37,542 nucleotides of DNA from Cytophagaceae bacterium (GTDB lineage Bacteria; Bacteroidota; Bacteroidia; Cytophagales; Cytophagaceae): contig JAQZBV010000065.1 of NCBI GenBank assembly GCA_029237685.1, positions 1 to 37,542 on the forward strand, in the 5' to 3' direction. The notes beneath the pieces are model-generated. The model was given only the letters and a program-made list of their open reading frames with translations, had not been told where the DNA came from and did not search any database. The position numbers and the translations under genes were made by a program. Of the stretch, positions 35,218 through 37,542 are shown in pieces. Position 1 is the first letter of the stretch; every line of letters begins with the position of its first letter.

Positions 35218-37542
35218 ATGACCAGACATTTTTATTTGATTTTTATCTTTTGGGTATTGAGCCTTCCCTCAGTCTCAATGGCGCAATCTACTATATCAGG
35301 TTTTGTTAAGGATGATGCTGGTTTGACCGTAGAATTGGTCAACGTGGTTTTATTACAACTTCCAGATTCCACAGAAGCAGCTGTTGCATTCAGTGATAGT
35401 TTAGGAGCTTATACATTTGAAAACGTAAAGCCGAATGATTATGTATTAGTAGCCATGCAGCTCGGTTACGAGAAGATAATTTCTAAATCTTTCACAATAG
35501 ATGATTCATCAACGGTAGAATTTCATTTCACTCTCGTTTCAGAAGAAAAAGACAGAACAGAAATTACCGTCACAGGCAAGCGTCCTGTGGTAAGGCAGGA
35601 AGCGGATAAGATGGTGGTAAGTGTAGAAAATATGCTGGCAACATCAGGACTTTCCGCCATCGATGTATTGAAGAGATCCCCTGGTATATCGGTCGACAAA
35701 GACGGCGCTATTACATTGAGAGGTAAGACAGGTGTACTGATCCTATTGGACGATAGGCCTTTGTACATGACAGCCGAACAGGCCGGCAATTTGTTAAAAG
35801 CCATTCCATCGGATCAAATCAAAGAAATAGAAATCATTACCACTCCTTCTGCCAAGTACGATGCGGCCGGCAATGCAGGTATCATCAACATACGCTTGAA
35901 GAAAGGAGCGTATGAAGGATTCAATGGATCGACCAATATTTCTTATGGACAAGGCAGGTATCATAAATTTACTGCCGGTGTAAATAGTACCTATAAGAAA
36001 AATAAGGTAACGCTGAATGGTGGTTACCAATACAACAACAAATTAGAACTGGAGGAAGACTACATCGATCGTATGTATCAAAGTCCAACGAGTGAATTCA
36101 GTAAACTTCATTCCTACACTTATTACCGTGCTCCCAGAGAAAACCATACGCTTACACTCAGTGGATCTTATAATTTCACGGAGAGAACGTCAGTGTCACT
36201 TGATCTTATTGGATCTTATGGCGAATACGGTTGGGATGGTACAGGTTCTTCTTATTTGTACAAGAAGAACGGAAATATCAATAACAGCTACTTCACCACA
36301 GATTATGGTAGCTATGGAGAATCGAATATCAATACCAGTTTAGGATTTAATCATAAACTGGATACCAATGGGACTGTGATTTCAGGTACTGCCAATTACA
36401 ACCGCTATACCGGTATTTCCAATAAGCGATTTGAAATACAAAATTATGATTCGCTCTATGTAAACGACGGTGATCCTTTCCTGTACATTTTCAGAGATCC
36501 CAGCTATAACAACCAGTACAGTGTAAAAGCTGATTTTACCGGCAAAGCGGTTAAAAGCATTAAAGTAGAAGCTGGTTTAAAAGCGATGATCACCGATAAA
36601 AGTAATCCGGCTCATATCACGATCACACAAAATGGTATACCTGCAGATTCGAGCAATTCATTTGATTACAAAGATGGCATCTATGCCGGATATTTGACAT
36701 TGAACAGAAGTTTTGGAAAAAAATGGAAAGCGCAAGCTGGCTTACGTGTAGAACATACTGAAATCAATGGCATACAAAAACAACTCGACACCTCTTTTAC
36801 ACGAAGCTATACAGATTTATTCCCCTCAGGTAATTTGACCTATAATGCAACAGATAAAATGTCCTATACTATCTTGTATTCGCGCCGCATTCAACGACCC
36901 AATCCATGGGAATTAAACCCTGTATTGGCGATCACTGATCCCTATACGGCATGGGGTGGTAATGCTTACTTGCAACCGGAGTATACTGACAATGTAGAAT
37001 TATCGCAATCTTTGTTTTCAGGATATGTTGTCACGACTGTGAATTATTCTTACACCAAACAGCCAATCACATGGGTAGTCGTGACCGATACCGCTACATT
37101 GCAAACCCTGACGCAACCCAGAAATTTAGAGAAGAGAGATAACATGGGAGTTTCCATAGCTGTTAATATGCCGATCACGAAATGGTGGACAACAAGTTGC
37201 TATGCTTTGTTTTATCAGAACCGGTTTGTCGGAGATATGGGTTCTGGTGATATCGAACAAAAGCAAACAGCATGGAATGCCAATACCACTCAAACCTTTA
37301 CCTTGTCCAAAAAGACAACGGCGGAGATTTCTGGTTTTTATAATTCAACCAGTTTATACGGCTTAAGAAGGGTAGCACCAAGAATGCAACTTAATCTTGC
37401 CGTACAGAAAAAGATCATGGCCAACAAAGCTACCTTGAAGCTGGCTGTCAATGATGTGTTCTGGACGAATGTTTGGTATACGAACAGCACCATTGACAAC
37501 GTCTATACAGAAACCGGCGGTTGGTGGGATAACAGAACGGTG
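35218..37542 (+). CDS. TonB-dependent-receptor-like outer-membrane protein, partial at the right edge
   Basis: A frame starting at ATG 35218 stays open for 775 codons to the last base of the window. The signal peptide is about MTRHFYLIFIFWVLSLPSVS plus MA, cleaved before Q24 or so. Next is a carboxypeptidase-regulatory-like beta sandwich (STISGFVKDDAGLTVELVNV to about residue 108). A plug-like domain follows (about 115-230), with GLSAIDVLKRSPGISVDKDG and TTPSAKYDAAGNAGIINIRL. Then comes a large barrel matching the OMP_b-brl_3 group, with ILYSRRIQRPNPWELNPVLA. It ends at NDVFWTNVWYTN and WWDNRTV, close to the usual C-terminus, so probably only some 25-40 residues are missing. The substrate is unknown; no SusD-like or TonB gene is in view. 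Confidence 0.9.
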   Translation, partial: MTRHFYLIFIFWVLSLPSVSMAQSTISGFVKDDAGLTVELVNVVLLQLPDSTEAAVAFSDSLGAYTFENVKPNDYVLVAMQLGYEKIISKSFTIDDSSTVEFHFTLVSEEKDRTEITVTGKRPVVRQEADKMVVSVENMLATSGLSAIDVLKRSPGISVDKDGAITLRGKTGVLILLDDRPLYMTAEQAGNLLKAIPSDQIKEIEIITTPSAKYDAAGNAGIINIRLKKGAYEGFNGSTNISYGQGRYHKFTAGVNSTYKKNKVTLNGGYQYNNKLELEEDYIDRMYQSPTSEFSKLHSYTYYRAPRENHTLTLSGSYNFTERTSVSLDLIGSYGEYGWDGTGSSYLYKKNGNINNSYFTTDYGSYGESNINTSLGFNHKLDTNGTVISGTANYNRYTGISNKRFEIQNYDSLYVNDGDPFLYIFRDPSYNNQYSVKADFTGKAVKSIKVEAGLKAMITDKSNPAHITITQNGIPADSSNSFDYKDGIYAGYLTLNRSFGKKWKAQAGLRVEHTEINGIQKQLDTSFTRSYTDLFPSGNLTYNATDKMSYTILYSRRIQRPNPWELNPVLAITDPYTAWGGNAYLQPEYTDNVELSQSLFSGYVVTTVNYSYTKQPITWVVVTDTATLQTLTQPRNLEKRDNMGVSIAVNMPITKWWTTSCYALFYQNRFVGDMGSGDIEQKQTAWNANTTQTFTLSKKTTAEISGFYNSTSLYGLRRVAPRMQLNLAVQKKIMANKATLKLAVNDVFWTNVWYTNSTIDNVYTETGGWWDNRTV

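Overview
The window looks like a chromosome segment from a member of the Bacteroidota, probably Cytophagales or a near relative. The basis is the S10/spc/alpha-type ribosomal operon followed by carA and eno, promoters resembling the Bacteroidota type (TTG / TAnnTTTG), A-rich start regions with almost no Shine-Dalgarno sequences, a SusC-like/OMP_b-brl outer-membrane receptor, a single-chain PurL, and BBP2 and DUF2147 proteins. The species cannot be named from the sequence alone. No rRNA, tRNA, CRISPR array, phage or transposase gene was found.

Layout. 1-6814: the end of the ribosomal protein operon on the + strand (rplR end, rpsE, rpmD, rplO, secY, map, infA, rpmJ, rpsM, rpsK, rpsD, rpoA, rplQ), closed by a strong hairpin terminator. 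6925-9335: carA and eno. 9336-9762: a gene-free gap holding a terminator, an inverted repeat and copy 1 of a two-armed repeat. 9763-12420: a DivIC/FtsB-like cell-division protein and a class A penicillin-binding protein. 12421-13488: a 1 kb gene-poor, increasingly AT-rich stretch. 13489-16056: a BBP2-type porin and an ammonium transporter, a likely ammonium uptake pair. 16323-19894: a DUF2339-DUF3999 pair, both genes apparently broken. 19900-20472: a pentapeptide-repeat protein, facing an rlmN-lipoprotein pair on the - strand across a long hairpin. 22394-27037: the chaperones clpB and dnaK. 27129-28831: a DUF2147 protein and a family 4-type glycosyltransferase. 28893-30954 (- strand): a RhlE-type DEAD-box helicase and a hotdog thioesterase. 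31088-31199: copy 2 of the two-armed repeat. 31332-35027: purL. 35218-37542: a TonB-dependent-receptor-like outer-membrane protein running off the right edge.

Most of the window is core housekeeping: translation and secretion, pyrimidine/arginine and purine synthesis, glycolysis, peptidoglycan assembly and protein disaggregation (ClpB with DnaK). The unusual material falls into two groups. The first is a run of damaged genes between 16.3 and 22.1 kb: two in-frame stops in the DUF2339 gene, a deletion/frameshift in the DUF3999 gene, and an in-frame loss of about 48 residues from the radical-SAM barrel of RlmN. The second is non-coding structure: a two-copy bipartite element with conserved arms and an equal-length but diverged spacer, heptad repeats flanking a terminator, and a dyad ahead of dnaK. 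I found no clear new multi-gene system. The bipartite repeat and the truncated RlmN are the best leads.
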